From NCBI RefSeq assembly GCF_015207705.1, contig NZ_JADEWI010000007.1, forward strand, positions 124,001 through 188,000: a stretch of DNA of 64,000 nt. The letters are read 5' to 3'. The translations under genes were made by a program, and so were the position numbers. Shown here one piece after another: positions 26,904-36,424 of the stretch. Within the stretch, counting starts at the first letter, position 1. The number at the start of each line of letters is the position of its first letter. The DNA comes from Nostoc sp. LEGE 06077. Lineage in GTDB: Bacteria; Cyanobacteriota; Cyanobacteriia; Cyanobacteriales; Nostocaceae. Under the pieces are notes generated by a model. It was not told the origin of the DNA and did no database searches. It saw nothing but the letters and a program-made list of their open reading frames with translations.

Positions 26904-27806
26904 TTAGTTATCAGTTGGCTTGTGATGATGAAACCTAATTCCTAAGAAAATATCGTAAACAAACTCAAAAAAATCTTTCTTTTGGGATAATCCCGAAGTT
27001 TGATAACAGCCTTTTTCATCTAACAGAGGCTTCATCACATAATATGCTGGTTGATAATTGTACCAAGGAATCGAAGGCCAAAGATGATGAATGAGGTGAT
27101 AATTCTGCCCCATAATTAGGAGATTCAGAATGGGGTTGGGGTAAACGCGAGCATTTTTCCAGCGATCGCGCTCAACAAACGGCCGATGTGGCAGATAATC
27201 AAAAAATAATCCCAGTGCTATCCCAACGATAAAGGCGGGTATAAACCAAAAATTGAGAATGTAGCCTAAAAAGCCATACTGCACAGAAATATACACAATA
27301 CTGACAACAATTAAGCGGCTAATAAACCACTCTAATAGCTCATATTTCCGCCATAGCTGCCGTTGAAAGAAAAATACTTCATGGTATAAAAACCGCACTG
27401 CAATCAACCACAAAGGCCCACCTGTAGAGACATAATGATCGGGGTCATCTTTGGGATGATTAACATGAGCATGATGTTGTAAATGTACCCGTGTAAATAC
27501 TGGAAAAGCAAAAGCCAATATCAACGCGCTACTATGACCTAGCATCGCATTGATGATCCGGTTACGGTGTGCAGACTGGTGACAAGCATCGTGAATAACT
27601 GAGCCAGAACCATGCAAAGCTAAGGTGTTAATGCAAAAGCATAACCAGTGTGGCCATTGCCACAGCCAGTAGCCCAAATTCGATAACACTAACATGGTGA
27701 CAGCAGACAAAAAAACCAGCATTGTCGGGCTGAAATAACCAGGAGGCGCTAAGAATTCTTTCGGCGGGATTTTTAATACTTTTTGTTGTGCCTCCAACGC
27801 CAGCAT
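26904..27806 (-). CDS. crtR: Beta-carotene hydroxylase CrtR
   Basis: The 300-residue di-iron membrane desaturase/hydroxylase has the three histidine boxes HDACHQ, HLQHHAH and NYHLIHHLW, four or more membrane helices between them, and the FSPTMLVFLSAV start region of cyanobacterial CrtR. It adds the 3 and 3' hydroxyls to beta-carotene on the way to zeaxanthin (and acts on deoxymyxol in Nostoc). The ATG at 27806 has AAGGAG seven bases upstream; an upstream TTG frame start is unneeded. The 46-residue membrane gene follows. Confidence 0.92.
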   Translation of the reverse strand: MLALEAQQKVLKIPPKEFLAPPGYFSPTMLVFLSAVTMLVLSNLGYWLWQWPHWLCFCINTLALHGSGSVIHDACHQSAHRNRIINAMLGHSSALILAFAFPVFTRVHLQHHAHVNHPKDDPDHYVSTGGPLWLIAVRFLYHEVFFFQRQLWRKYELLEWFISRLIVVSIVYISVQYGFLGYILNFWFIPAFIVGIALGLFFDYLPHRPFVERDRWKNARVYPNPILNLLIMGQNYHLIHHLWPSIPWYNYQPAYYVMKPLLDEKGCYQTSGLSQKKDFFEFVYDIFLGIRFHHHKPTDN

Positions 27807-27827
27807 TTCTGACTCCTTCTTTATCAA

Positions 27828-28242
27828 AACATTACGAATATACGATAAATATTAGTCAAAAATAAAGTTTGATAAAGTTTTGTATAGCAATTTTTATGTA
27901 AAGATCTGCTTCGTAGCAGATGAATAACGCTATGATTCCAGACGAAACCCAAGTATTTGCTGATCGCTAGGGTGTGTCAACTCAGTTATTTCAGAGTAGT
28001 GAGAAAAAAATCTTCCTGGGGAGGGAGGGCATCAAGATTAGTGTACGATAACTATTCTGTTCTCTAATCCCTCAGAAAAATCCCAGGGAAACTCAGCAAT
28101 TTCCATCCAAAAACCTTTCCTCGAATCTACTCTTTATCTGCCCCTCGCTAACTGCTTAAATTGATTGATGTGGCAGTAACTGAATACAGCATCTCCTTTA
28201 ATCTACGATGACTGCTTAACAAGCTCCCTAAAATCAGCCCCT
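27828..28242. other. Divergent spacer between crtR and pyruvate kinase
   Basis: No gene was seen. A perfect hairpin ATCTGCT-TCGT-AGCAGAT at 27904-27921 with a tetraloop stands out; its position, about 100 bp upstream of crtR, fits either a dispersed repeat or a regulatory palindrome. The rest is AT-rich with no clear promoter. Confidence 0.4.
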
Positions 28243-30009
28243 ATGCAATTAAGAGATTCTCTACGTCGGACAAAAATTGTCGCTACAATTGGCCCCGCTA
28301 CCAGCAGCCCAGAAATGCTCAAGGCGATTATCGAAGCAGGAGCAACAACGCTGCGCCTTAACTTCTCTCACGGTACTCATGCTGACCATCAGCGGAATAT
28401 TCGCTTAATTCGGCAAACTGCTTTTGAACTTAATCAGCCAGTGGCAATTTTGCAAGACTTGCAAGGGCCAAAAATTCGCTTAGGGCGGTTTGAAAATGGG
28501 TCTATAGTTTTAGCAAAAGGCGATCGCTTCATCTTAACTAATCGCCAAGTTGTAGGTACACAGGATATTAGCTGTGTTACATACGAATATTTGGCTGAAG
28601 AAGTCCCCAGCGGAGCCAAAATTCTCCTCGATGATGGGCGAGTAGAAATGGTGGTGGAAGAAATTAATCGGGAAAAGGGTGATTTATGCTGTCGTGTGAC
28701 AGTTGGTGGTAAGTTATCCAATAACAAAGGCGTAAACTTTCCTGGTGTATACCTGTCCATTAAAGCCATGACCGACAAAGACCGAGAGGATCTAATGTTT
28801 GGTCTAGACCAAGGCGTAGACTGGGTAGCACTTTCCTTTGTCCGCAACCCCCAAGATGTCATCGAAATCAAAGAACTGATTTCCAGCACCGGGAAGCAAG
28901 TCCCCGTCATTGCCAAAATTGAAAAGCACGAAGCTATCGAACAAATGGAAGCTGTTCTGGCTTTGTGTGATGGTGTAATGGTAGCTAGAGGTGACTTAGG
29001 GGTAGAACTACCAGCAGAAGACGTTCCCATACTGCAAAAGCGGCTAATTTCCACAGCTAACCGCTTGGGAATTCCCATTATCACCGCTACCCAAATGTTA
29101 GATAGCATGGTGAGTAATCCCCGCCCCACCCGTGCGGAAGTATCAGACGTAGCCAACGCAATTTTAGATGGTACTGATGCAGTCATGCTTTCTAATGAAA
29201 CTGCGGTGGGTAACTACCCAGTAGAAGCAGTTGCAACAATGGCGAGAATTGCCGAACGGATAGAACAAGAAGAACGGAACTCAGCCACACGCCAACTGCG
29301 AGATAGTAGACGTTCCATTCCCAACGCCATCAGCCAAGCAGTAGGTCAAATTGCCGAAAACCTGGGAGCAGCTGCAATTATGACCTTAACTCAAACTGGA
29401 GCGACCGCGCGTAATGTGTCTAAATTCCGTCCCCGGACACCAATTTTAGCTGTGACACCCCATGTCAACGTAGCGCGACAATTACAATTGGTTTGGGGTG
29501 TGAAACCTTTACTCGTATTGGGTTTGCCTTCCACTGGTCAGACATTCCAAGCTGCAATCAACGTCGCTCAAGAGCATAAATTACTGTTTGAAGGCGATTT
29601 GGTGGTGATGACTGCGGGTACACTGCAAGGCGTTTCTGGTTCCACAGATTTAATTAAAGTTGAAGTAGTAACAGCGATATTGGGTCAAGGAATTGGACTG
29701 GGACAAGGTTCAGTCAGTGGTCGCGCTAGAGTTGCTTTAACAAGTACAGATGTCAGCAACTTTAACCCCGGCGATATCTTAGTAGCGCCCCGCACTGGTG
29801 CTGATTTTGTTGATGCGATTCGCAAAGCATCTGGCATTATTACTGAAGAAGAAAGCTTGACCTGTCACGCCGCAGTCATTGGCTTACGTCTCGGTGTCCC
29901 TGTAATTGTTGGTGTGAAAAAAGCCACCCAGGTCATTCGTGATGGGGCAATTTTAACCTTGGATGTGCAACGAGGGTTAATTTACTCTGGCGTGGTGGGA
30001 ACACCTTAA
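28243..30009 (+). CDS. pyk: Pyruvate kinase with C-terminal PEP-utilising domain
   Basis: The 588-residue protein has the pyruvate kinase core: RTKIVATIGPATSS, TLRLNFSHG, VIAKIEKHEAIE with the catalytic Lys, VARGDLGVELP and TATQMLDSM. An extra C-terminal domain (about 480-588) carries the swivelling-domain signature TCHAAVIGLRLGVPVIVG, as in Geobacillus and many cyanobacterial enzymes. It makes pyruvate and ATP from PEP and ADP. The cysteine replaces the phosphorylated histidine of true PEP-utilising domains in TCHAA, where His follows. The stop is followed by heptad repeats. Confidence 0.96.
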   Translation: MQLRDSLRRTKIVATIGPATSSPEMLKAIIEAGATTLRLNFSHGTHADHQRNIRLIRQTAFELNQPVAILQDLQGPKIRLGRFENGSIVLAKGDRFILTNRQVVGTQDISCVTYEYLAEEVPSGAKILLDDGRVEMVVEEINREKGDLCCRVTVGGKLSNNKGVNFPGVYLSIKAMTDKDREDLMFGLDQGVDWVALSFVRNPQDVIEIKELISSTGKQVPVIAKIEKHEAIEQMEAVLALCDGVMVARGDLGVELPAEDVPILQKRLISTANRLGIPIITATQMLDSMVSNPRPTRAEVSDVANAILDGTDAVMLSNETAVGNYPVEAVATMARIAERIEQEERNSATRQLRDSRRSIPNAISQAVGQIAENLGAAAIMTLTQTGATARNVSKFRPRTPILAVTPHVNVARQLQLVWGVKPLLVLGLPSTGQTFQAAINVAQEHKLLFEGDLVVMTAGTLQGVSGSTDLIKVEVVTAILGQGIGLGQGSVSGRARVALTSTDVSNFNPGDILVAPRTGADFVDAIRKASGIITEEESLTCHAAVIGLRLGVPVIVGVKKATQVIRDGAILTLDVQRGLIYSGVVGTP

Positions 30010-30037
30010 AAAAGGCAAAAGGTAAAAGGCAAAAGAA
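30010..30037. repeat. Heptanucleotide repeat (STRR) between converging genes
   Basis: Four 7-base units AAAAGGC, AAAAGGT, AAAAGGC, AAAAGAA fill the 28 bases between the pyruvate kinase stop and the convergent Uma2 gene. Confidence 0.7.
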
Positions 30038-30625
30038 CTACTCTGGTTGAGTTTCAAAGTTAACTCGTTCGTAAATCTGGCGATGGGGAATTTGGCAGTT
30101 AGCAGCAACTAAATTTAAAACTCCATCTTCATCGTCAGTTTCTTTAAATAGCCAATTGCCATCAGGAGTTTTGCTAAACTGCTCAATGTGCAGTTGATAT
30201 TGGTCAATCAAAATATATTCTTGAAATTCGGGGATGGAGCGATAATAAGTAAATTTATCACCTCTATCTCTACTACTAGTAGATTTAGAAAGCACTTCAA
30301 AAATAATGCTGGGATTTATTACTGTGTCTTTCCTTCCTGATTGAAAGACTGGTTCATCTTTGATGATGAGAACATCAGGATATGTGTATGCTTGGTAACG
30401 CGGAATCCAGAGACGCAGGTCATTGGCATACACATTATAATTTTGTTGTCTTAGCCTGGGTGAAAGACCTAATACTAGGTTGATAATAATTTGGTTATGA
30501 TTAAGTGATCCTCCGGTCATTGGGATAATTTCTCCATCACGGTATTCACTGCGGGACTCAGCAGCCTCTTCGTGTGCCAAGTATTCCTCCGCGGAGTATT
30601 GACGGGGGGGAGTCTGCACAACCAT
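30038..30625 (-). CDS. Uma2 family (DUF820) putative endonuclease, copy 2
   Basis: The 195-residue protein has the family start (YSAEEYLAHEEAAESRSEYRDGEIIPMTGGS) and the nuclease-like core TYPDVLIIKDEP, SIIFEVLSKST, DKFTYYRSIPEFQEYILID, in which the Asp, Glu and Lys positions of PD-(D/E)XK enzymes are kept. It is clearly a different subgroup from the copies at 17554 and 45356. Single gene, convergent with pyruvate kinase. Role is unknown. Confidence 0.87.
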   Translation of the reverse strand: MVVQTPPRQYSAEEYLAHEEAAESRSEYRDGEIIPMTGGSLNHNQIIINLVLGLSPRLRQQNYNVYANDLRLWIPRYQAYTYPDVLIIKDEPVFQSGRKDTVINPSIIFEVLSKSTSSRDRGDKFTYYRSIPEFQEYILIDQYQLHIEQFSKTPDGNWLFKETDDEDGVLNLVAANCQIPHRQIYERVNFETQPE

Positions 30626-30917
30626 AAGATTTATTTACTCAGGTAACATTAGCCTCATTATAAATAGGGCGATGAGGATTTTGCGATCGCTCATGATGTT
30701 TCACCGCAAAGGATATATTTAATTGTTGAAGAGATGCGATCGCTTTTATATTGACGGCAACAGCGGAACTTCAAGGGCATATTCAGCGTATGAAGGGTAG
30801 CCATTGCTAGACCTCCCACAAAAATTTATTGGTCATGGTAGCACGATAGGAGTTTAGGAAATGGGTTGAGGGTGCGATCGCCTTTGGTTGATGAATGCGA
30901 TCGCTTTATCATCTCTA
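30626..30917. other. Spacer rich in HIP1 octamers
   Basis: No gene was seen. Four GCGATCGC octamers occur at 30683-30690, 30736-30743, 30874-30881 and 30897-30904, which is dense even for this genome. It lies between the Uma2 gene and a small gene that borders the NACHT locus. Confidence 0.5.
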
Positions 30918-31130
30918 CTACTTGTCTTGTGATTTTTCTGGTAGAGATTTTAGTGGTGTTTTTCGCACAACCCAATCTAGATAAAGTACAAGAATCTGCA
31001 TTTTCCAGAAATTGTTAGCACTTTTGATATTGGCATCACTCAGTAGCCATTTACAAAACTTTTCCAGCAGTATTCCAACAACAACTTCAACAGACTTATT
31101 TATAACCAGAGGGATTAGTGTTTCTAGCAT
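30918..31130 (-). CDS. Hypothetical 70-residue protein divergent from the NACHT gene
   Basis: The ATG at 31130 has GAGG eight bases upstream. The product begins with an amphipathic or hydrophobic helix (MLETLIPLVINKSVEVVVGI, continuing LLEKFCKWLL) and ends with a basic tail. It resembles in character the N-terminal helices found in some cyanobacterial NACHT proteins, but no family match can be claimed. It is transcribed divergently from the NACHT gene across a 160-bp spacer with phased repeats, so the two could share control. Confidence 0.45.
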   Translation of the reverse strand: MLETLIPLVINKSVEVVVGILLEKFCKWLLSDANIKSANNFWKMQILVLYLDWVVRKTPLKSLPEKSQDK

Positions 31131-31190
31131 TACGATTGCCTCAGTAGCTTGACTGAGTTCAATGTCGCAATTTTCTTTTGTAGTTATTTA

Positions 31191-31230
31191 TCTGACTTAC
31201 CTTGACTTAGCCTGACTTACACTGATTTAA
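31191..31230. repeat. Four 10-bp phased direct repeats upstream of the NACHT gene
   Basis: Consecutive decamers TCTGACTTAC, CTTGACTTAG, CCTGACTTAC and ACTGATTTAA repeat with a period of exactly 10 bp, sharing the core CTGACTTA. They end 60 bases before the NACHT ATG. Helical phasing suggests a protein-binding array, or a recently expanded microsatellite. Confidence 0.7.
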
Positions 31231-31290
31231 CTCCACATTTTGATAAAAACTTTGGCTACACTGGCTTATAAGTAATTGTGGGAGTGGTCA

Positions 31291-33570
31291 ATGTCTATAC
31301 CAGAGGACTTTCTTCAGCAACTGGAGCAATACAGTGAATTGTCGCACCGAGAGAAAGAAGTTTTTCTGGAAATATTCGGTCGTAGTAAGAATCGAGTCAA
31401 CGTAACTCAAGAATTAAACATTTCTGAAAGTAACCTTGGTACTTGTCTTACAGGCATTTACAAAAAAGTTTGCATCACTTGTAATGGCCCTGTTAAAGAA
31501 AGCCGCTTACGGGAGTATCTGAGCAAAAGATACTCACAGCAAAAACCCCCTGGCGATTTAACTACAGATGGTATAGATGATTCTATTGATACTTTAGTGC
31601 AAGAAATCCGCAAACAAATCAAACCCTATATCAAAGAAAAGTGCGGAACCATGCGGGTATTAGATATGCCTAAGCCAATTGAGTTAACAGGAAAACAAGG
31701 TATTTACACAAATGTCAATATTCTGGAAGCAATAACAGGACGAAGACGACTAAAAGTTGCGGAACTAATGCAAAACTGTGACCATGATAACTTTGAGCGA
31801 CTTGGACTTAGCAGAGTAAAACAGAAACGAGTCTCAGGATTAGAGGTTGTACAGCGTTATAGTAAGTTGATGGTTTTAGGTAAACCAGGAGCAGGAAAAA
31901 CTACTTTTTTAAAATATCTAGCAATGCAGTGTATTGAAGGGAGATATCAAGCAAATAGAGTTCCCTTGTTTATCACATTAAAAGATTTTGCAGAAGCACC
32001 TAAAAAACCAGATATTTTGAAATTTACTGTTCAACTATTATCAAGCTGTGGGGTAACTCATGCCAGTGCAGCAGTAGAGAAACTGTTGAAACAGGGTAAG
32101 GCATTGGTATTGCTGGATGGGTTAGATGAAGTACGAGAGGAAGACACCAATCGTGTTTTACGACAAATTCGGGAATTTTCTGATCTATTTCACACCAATC
32201 AGTTTGTAATTACCTGTCGTATTGCTGCCAAAGAATACACCTATCAAAGTTTCACAGAAGTAGAAATGGCAGATTTTGACGAAAAACAAATAGCAATTTT
32301 TGCTCAAAACTGGTTCCAGTTAACTGATCCAGTTAAAAGTCAAAGATTCATTCAAAAACTAAAGGAGAATAAACCAATCCAAGAATTAGCTAGTAGTCCT
32401 TTACTTCTGACATTACTATGTTTGGTGTTTGGAGATAGTGGAGATTTCCCAGCAAATCGTTCTGAACTTTATCAAGAAGGATTAGATGTATTGCTGAAAA
32501 AATGGGATGCCAAACGCAATATTGAGAGAGAGCAGGTCTATAAAAACCTGTCTTTGCGGCGTAAGGAAGACTTACTGAGTCAAATAGGCTTAACTACCTT
32601 TGAGCAGAAAGACTATTTCTTTAAGCAGAAAACTGCCGAAACATACATTGCTGATTTTATCCGTAACTTACGCAATGCTGACACAGATCCAGAAGTATTG
32701 AAACTCGATAGTGAAGCCGTTTTAAAGTCTATTGAAGCACAGCATGGGCTACTAGTAGAAAGGGCAAAGGGTATCTATTCCTTTTCTCACCTAACGTTTC
32801 ATGAGTTTTTCGCTGCAAGAGAAATAGTTGCTAACTCTGCGTGGGAAAGTCTGGTAGAGCATATTACAGAGATACGTTGGCGGGAAGTATTTTTGCTTGC
32901 AGCTGGAATGATGCGTAAGGCAGATGATTTATTAGTTTTGATCAAGTCAAAAATTGACTTACTTATAGCTTTTGATGATAAGTTACAGAACCTTTTACAG
33001 ACAGTATATAACAAAGCATTATCAGTCAAATATAACCATAAAGGAGCAGTAGTAAGAGCATTCTACTTGGAACACGCTCTTTTTTTTAGTTACTCAGTTC
33101 TAGATTCCTGCAATGAACTTGCTACAGCACTTGGATTTAATATTGAAGTTGATCCAGAGATTGATTTTGACGAGAAACTTACCGATGCTCTTGAAGTTGT
33201 AAACTCTGATCCATTAGAATGCCTGAGTTATGCTCTTTCTCTTAACCTTAACTTAGAACCTGAATTTAAAAAATCACTTCAAAATTTAAAAAAGCAAATT
33301 CCTTTCTGTGATAATCCAGAAAAGTGGATTGAACGAGAAGACAAGACTATAGACGAATGGCTAAATACTCTGAGAATTCTGATAATTAAATATAGGAAAA
33401 TTGGTTATCAAAAACAATTAAATGACGAGCAAACGGAATTGATATGGAATTACTATAATATTAATTTATTACTACTTGATTGTTTAAACAGTGATTGTTA
33501 CGTTAGCTGTGAAGTCAGACAAAAAATAGAAGATTCGCTATTTTTACCAATAAAAATTAAAGTTGAGTAA
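31291..33570 (+). CDS. NACHT-domain NTPase (bacterial NLR-like STAND protein)
   Basis: The 759-residue protein starts at the ATG at 31291, with GGGAG seven bases upstream. An N-terminal HTH-like helical domain (1-90, LSHREKEVFLEIFGRSKNRV) resembles those of signal-transduction STAND proteins. The NACHT domain has Walker A GKPGAGKTTF (from residue 197), Walker B ALVLLDGLDEV (about 272-281) and a winged-helix segment with YSFSHLTFHEFFAAREI (about 495). A helical C-terminal region (550-759) contains no recognisable repeats. Related bacterial NACHT proteins defend against phages, with ATP-driven oligomerisation on sensing; here the effector end is not recognisable, so the role is inferred. Confidence 0.85.
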   Translation: MSIPEDFLQQLEQYSELSHREKEVFLEIFGRSKNRVNVTQELNISESNLGTCLTGIYKKVCITCNGPVKESRLREYLSKRYSQQKPPGDLTTDGIDDSIDTLVQEIRKQIKPYIKEKCGTMRVLDMPKPIELTGKQGIYTNVNILEAITGRRRLKVAELMQNCDHDNFERLGLSRVKQKRVSGLEVVQRYSKLMVLGKPGAGKTTFLKYLAMQCIEGRYQANRVPLFITLKDFAEAPKKPDILKFTVQLLSSCGVTHASAAVEKLLKQGKALVLLDGLDEVREEDTNRVLRQIREFSDLFHTNQFVITCRIAAKEYTYQSFTEVEMADFDEKQIAIFAQNWFQLTDPVKSQRFIQKLKENKPIQELASSPLLLTLLCLVFGDSGDFPANRSELYQEGLDVLLKKWDAKRNIEREQVYKNLSLRRKEDLLSQIGLTTFEQKDYFFKQKTAETYIADFIRNLRNADTDPEVLKLDSEAVLKSIEAQHGLLVERAKGIYSFSHLTFHEFFAAREIVANSAWESLVEHITEIRWREVFLLAAGMMRKADDLLVLIKSKIDLLIAFDDKLQNLLQTVYNKALSVKYNHKGAVVRAFYLEHALFFSYSVLDSCNELATALGFNIEVDPEIDFDEKLTDALEVVNSDPLECLSYALSLNLNLEPEFKKSLQNLKKQIPFCDNPEKWIEREDKTIDEWLNTLRILIIKYRKIGYQKQLNDEQTELIWNYYNINLLLLDCLNSDCYVSCEVRQKIEDSLFLPIKIKVE

Positions 33571-33648
33571 AGAGTACATCAATATGAATTGTAAAATTAT
33601 TGAATATTTCTACAACAAATTACAATTTAATTATTTAAAAGATAGCTT

Positions 33649-33855
33649 GTGGTAAAAGATATTTGCGCTCGCACTTTTACTTTTTCAGTTCGCATAGTCA
33701 AATTGTGCCATTTTTTAGATGACAAACGAGGAGTAGCACGAACCCTTGCTCAACAGTTGTTGAGGTTAAGAAGATTGATTAGAGCTAATGTAGAAGAAGC
33801 AAAAGCTGTTCAAAACAAAGCAGAGCAGAAGTTTACTAGTTCCCTACATAATTGA
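33649..33855 (+). pseudogene. Truncated four-helix-bundle (23S rRNA-intervening-type) protein
   Basis: The 68-residue frame shows the start of the family (FTFSVRIVKLCHFLDD, then LAQQLLRLRRLIRANVEEAKAVQNKAEQKF), in which ANVEEA and the following Ala-Glu region are diagnostic. The full-length family is about 115-125 residues; here the frame stops right after the second helix and the lost half is not visible in other frames downstream. The GTG start has no clear ribosome binding site. It is best viewed as a decayed gene. Confidence 0.6.
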
Positions 33856-34030
33856 TCATAAACAAGAAAGTTTTACTACTGAATGAGTATAAATGCCCTT
33901 TCAGCCATAACGTAAAGCCGATCGCTCCCTCTTCTATCATCAGCAAAGCAAGTGCATCTTCTAATATTGGCTGTAAACACAACTATGTTGTTACGATAAT
34001 TTCATATAAGATTTTTTAGATGTTGTAGCC

Positions 34031-36424
34031 TTGATCCAATCGGAAACTTTAGAACTACTAGAATGGCATCGCCTCTGCCAGCATTTGGCGACATTTGCGG
34101 CAACTAAGCTAGGGGCGATCGCATCAACTAATTTACAAATTCCTACATCACAGTCAGTCAGCGAGCAGTTATTAGCACAAACTAAAGAAGTTTACCAACT
34201 AGAAAGCCGTCTGGCTACAGGCTTATCTTTTGATGGTATTCAAGATATTGGTGATTCTCTAGAACGCGCTGAACTCCGAGGGATTTTAGCTGGGGATGAA
34301 TTACTCGCGATCGCCACCACTCTAGCAGGGGCGAGAAATTTACGGCGTGTAATTGATAACCAAGAAGATACACCAGTATTAACTGATTTAGTCGCAGATT
34401 TACGCACTTATCCAGAATTAGAACAGGAAATTCACCGTTGTATTGATGAACGTGGGGTTGTAGCTGATCGTGCCAGCCAAAAATTAGCCGAAATCCGTGA
34501 TGATTTGCGGCGATTACGCAGTCAAATTAATCAAAAACTGCATAATATTTTACAAGCGAAATCGAATGCTGTTCAAGAACAACTAATTACTCAACGGGGC
34601 GATCGCTTTGTTATTCCCGTCAAAGCCAGCCACAAAGATGCTATTCCCGGTATCGTTCATGATAGTTCTACAAGTGGTGTGACTCTGTACGTGGAACCTA
34701 GTTCTATCGTGCCGATGGGGAATCAATTGCGGCAAACGCTGAAACGAGAACAAGCAGAAGAAGAAGCAGTGCGGCGCATTTTAACTGAGCAAGTCGCAGC
34801 CGTCACCCCGGATTTAGAAAGGCTATTAGCCATTGTGACGACTTTAGATTTAGCGGCGGCGCGATCGCGTTATAGTTACTGGTTAAAAGCAAATCCCCCC
34901 AGATTTATTAACCGTGAAGAACAAGAAATTGTGACTTTACGTCAGTTGCGTCACCCGTTGTTAATTTGGCAGCAACAGCATGAGCAAGGCCACTCGGTAA
35001 TCCCGGTAGATTTATTGATTAGTCCCCATATTAAGGTAGTAACAATTACCGGGCCGAACACTGGGGGAAAAACTGTCACCTTAAAAACTCTCGGTTTAGC
35101 AGCATTAATGGCGAAAGTGGGTTTATTCATCCCCGCCCGCGAACCCGTGGAAATGCCTTGGTTTGACCAGATATTAGCAGACATCGGTGATGAACAATCC
35201 CTCCAGCAGAGTTTATCGACATTTTCTGGGCATATCCGCCGCATCAGCCGGATTTTGAATGCATTAGAAAATGAAGAGGAAGAAAATCAGCCCAACTCGC
35301 TCGTATTACTCGACGAAGTAGGCGCGGGTACAGATCCAGCCGAGGGTAGCGCCTTAGCGATCGCACTTTTGCAATATCTCGCGGAACACGCCCAGTTAAC
35401 AATTGCCACAACTCACTTTGGAGAACTCAAAGCCCTAAAATACGAAGATGCGCGGTTTGAAAATGCCTCGGTAGAATTTGATGAAGCTACTTTGTCGCCT
35501 ACCTATCGTTTACTGTGGGGGATTCCAGGACGTTCTAACGCTTTGGCGATCGCGCTGCGTTTAGGCTTAAAACCAGAAGTAGTAGAAAATGCCAAAACTC
35601 AAGTAGGCGAAGCCTCTGACGAAGTTAACCAAGTAATTGCCGGGTTAGAAGCCCAACGTCGCCGCCAAGAAACCAAAGCCGCAGAAGCCCAAAAACTCTT
35701 GCAGCAAGCGGAACGATTATATAAAGAAGTTTCTGACAAAGCCGCATCCTTAGAAGAACGGGAAAAATCATTGCGGGTTTCCCAAGAAGTTGCTGTGCAA
35801 CAGGCGATCGCGCAAGCCAAAGGAGAGATTGCCCAAGTCATTCGCCGCTTGCAGCAAGGCACACCCACAGCGCAAGATGCTCAACAAGCCACCAATGCTT
35901 TAAATCAGATTACCCAAAAATACCAGCCAGCCGCCGTAGCTAAACCCAAAGTGGGCTTTATGCCAAAAGTAGGCGATCGCATCCGCATTTCCCAATTTGG
36001 CCAAACCGCAGAAGTTTTAACCGCTCCCGATGAGGATGGAGAGTTAAATGTGCGCTTCGGCATCATGAAAATGACAGTAAAATTGCCAGACATCGAATCT
36101 CTTGATGGGCAAAAAGCTGAACCCATTGTCAAACAAAAACCAACACCAACACCAACTACTCCGTCACCCCAAGCCGCACCCGCCATTCGTACTTCTAAAA
36201 ATACAGTCGATTTACGAGGTAAGCGGGTAGCCGATGCCGAAATTGAATTAGATAAAGCCATTTCCGAAGCCAATGGCCCCATCTGGATTATTCACGGACA
36301 CGGTACAGGAAAACTAAGGCTAGGTGTTCATGCCTTTTTGCGACAACATCCTAGAGTCAGCAGTTACGAACCAGCCGAATCAGCTGATGGTGGTAGTGGT
36401 GTGACAATTGCTCAAATTTCTTAA
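34031..36424 (+). CDS. mutS2: MutS2 endonuclease/ribosome-rescue ATPase
   Basis: The 797-residue protein has the MutS core with Walker A GPNTGGKT (341-348), LLDEVGAGTDPAEGSALA (Walker B and signature), a coiled-coil clamp (520-600), a KOW-like PKVGDRIRISQFGQTAEV segment and a C-terminal Smr domain VDLRGKRVADAEIEL...IIHGHGTGKLR. MutS2 suppresses recombination and acts on collided ribosomes in other bacteria. The start is TTG at 34031, fitting the family start IQSETLELLEWHRLC. Full length. Confidence 0.95.
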   Translation: MIQSETLELLEWHRLCQHLATFAATKLGAIASTNLQIPTSQSVSEQLLAQTKEVYQLESRLATGLSFDGIQDIGDSLERAELRGILAGDELLAIATTLAGARNLRRVIDNQEDTPVLTDLVADLRTYPELEQEIHRCIDERGVVADRASQKLAEIRDDLRRLRSQINQKLHNILQAKSNAVQEQLITQRGDRFVIPVKASHKDAIPGIVHDSSTSGVTLYVEPSSIVPMGNQLRQTLKREQAEEEAVRRILTEQVAAVTPDLERLLAIVTTLDLAAARSRYSYWLKANPPRFINREEQEIVTLRQLRHPLLIWQQQHEQGHSVIPVDLLISPHIKVVTITGPNTGGKTVTLKTLGLAALMAKVGLFIPAREPVEMPWFDQILADIGDEQSLQQSLSTFSGHIRRISRILNALENEEEENQPNSLVLLDEVGAGTDPAEGSALAIALLQYLAEHAQLTIATTHFGELKALKYEDARFENASVEFDEATLSPTYRLLWGIPGRSNALAIALRLGLKPEVVENAKTQVGEASDEVNQVIAGLEAQRRRQETKAAEAQKLLQQAERLYKEVSDKAASLEEREKSLRVSQEVAVQQAIAQAKGEIAQVIRRLQQGTPTAQDAQQATNALNQITQKYQPAAVAKPKVGFMPKVGDRIRISQFGQTAEVLTAPDEDGELNVRFGIMKMTVKLPDIESLDGQKAEPIVKQKPTPTPTTPSPQAAPAIRTSKNTVDLRGKRVADAEIELDKAISEANGPIWIIHGHGTGKLRLGVHAFLRQHPRVSSYEPAESADGGSGVTIAQIS

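Noticed and set aside
28434-29186. A 250-codon antisense frame within pyruvate kinase
   Set aside because: Shadow frame of a strongly coding gene; Ser-rich composition follows from the complementary codon pattern.
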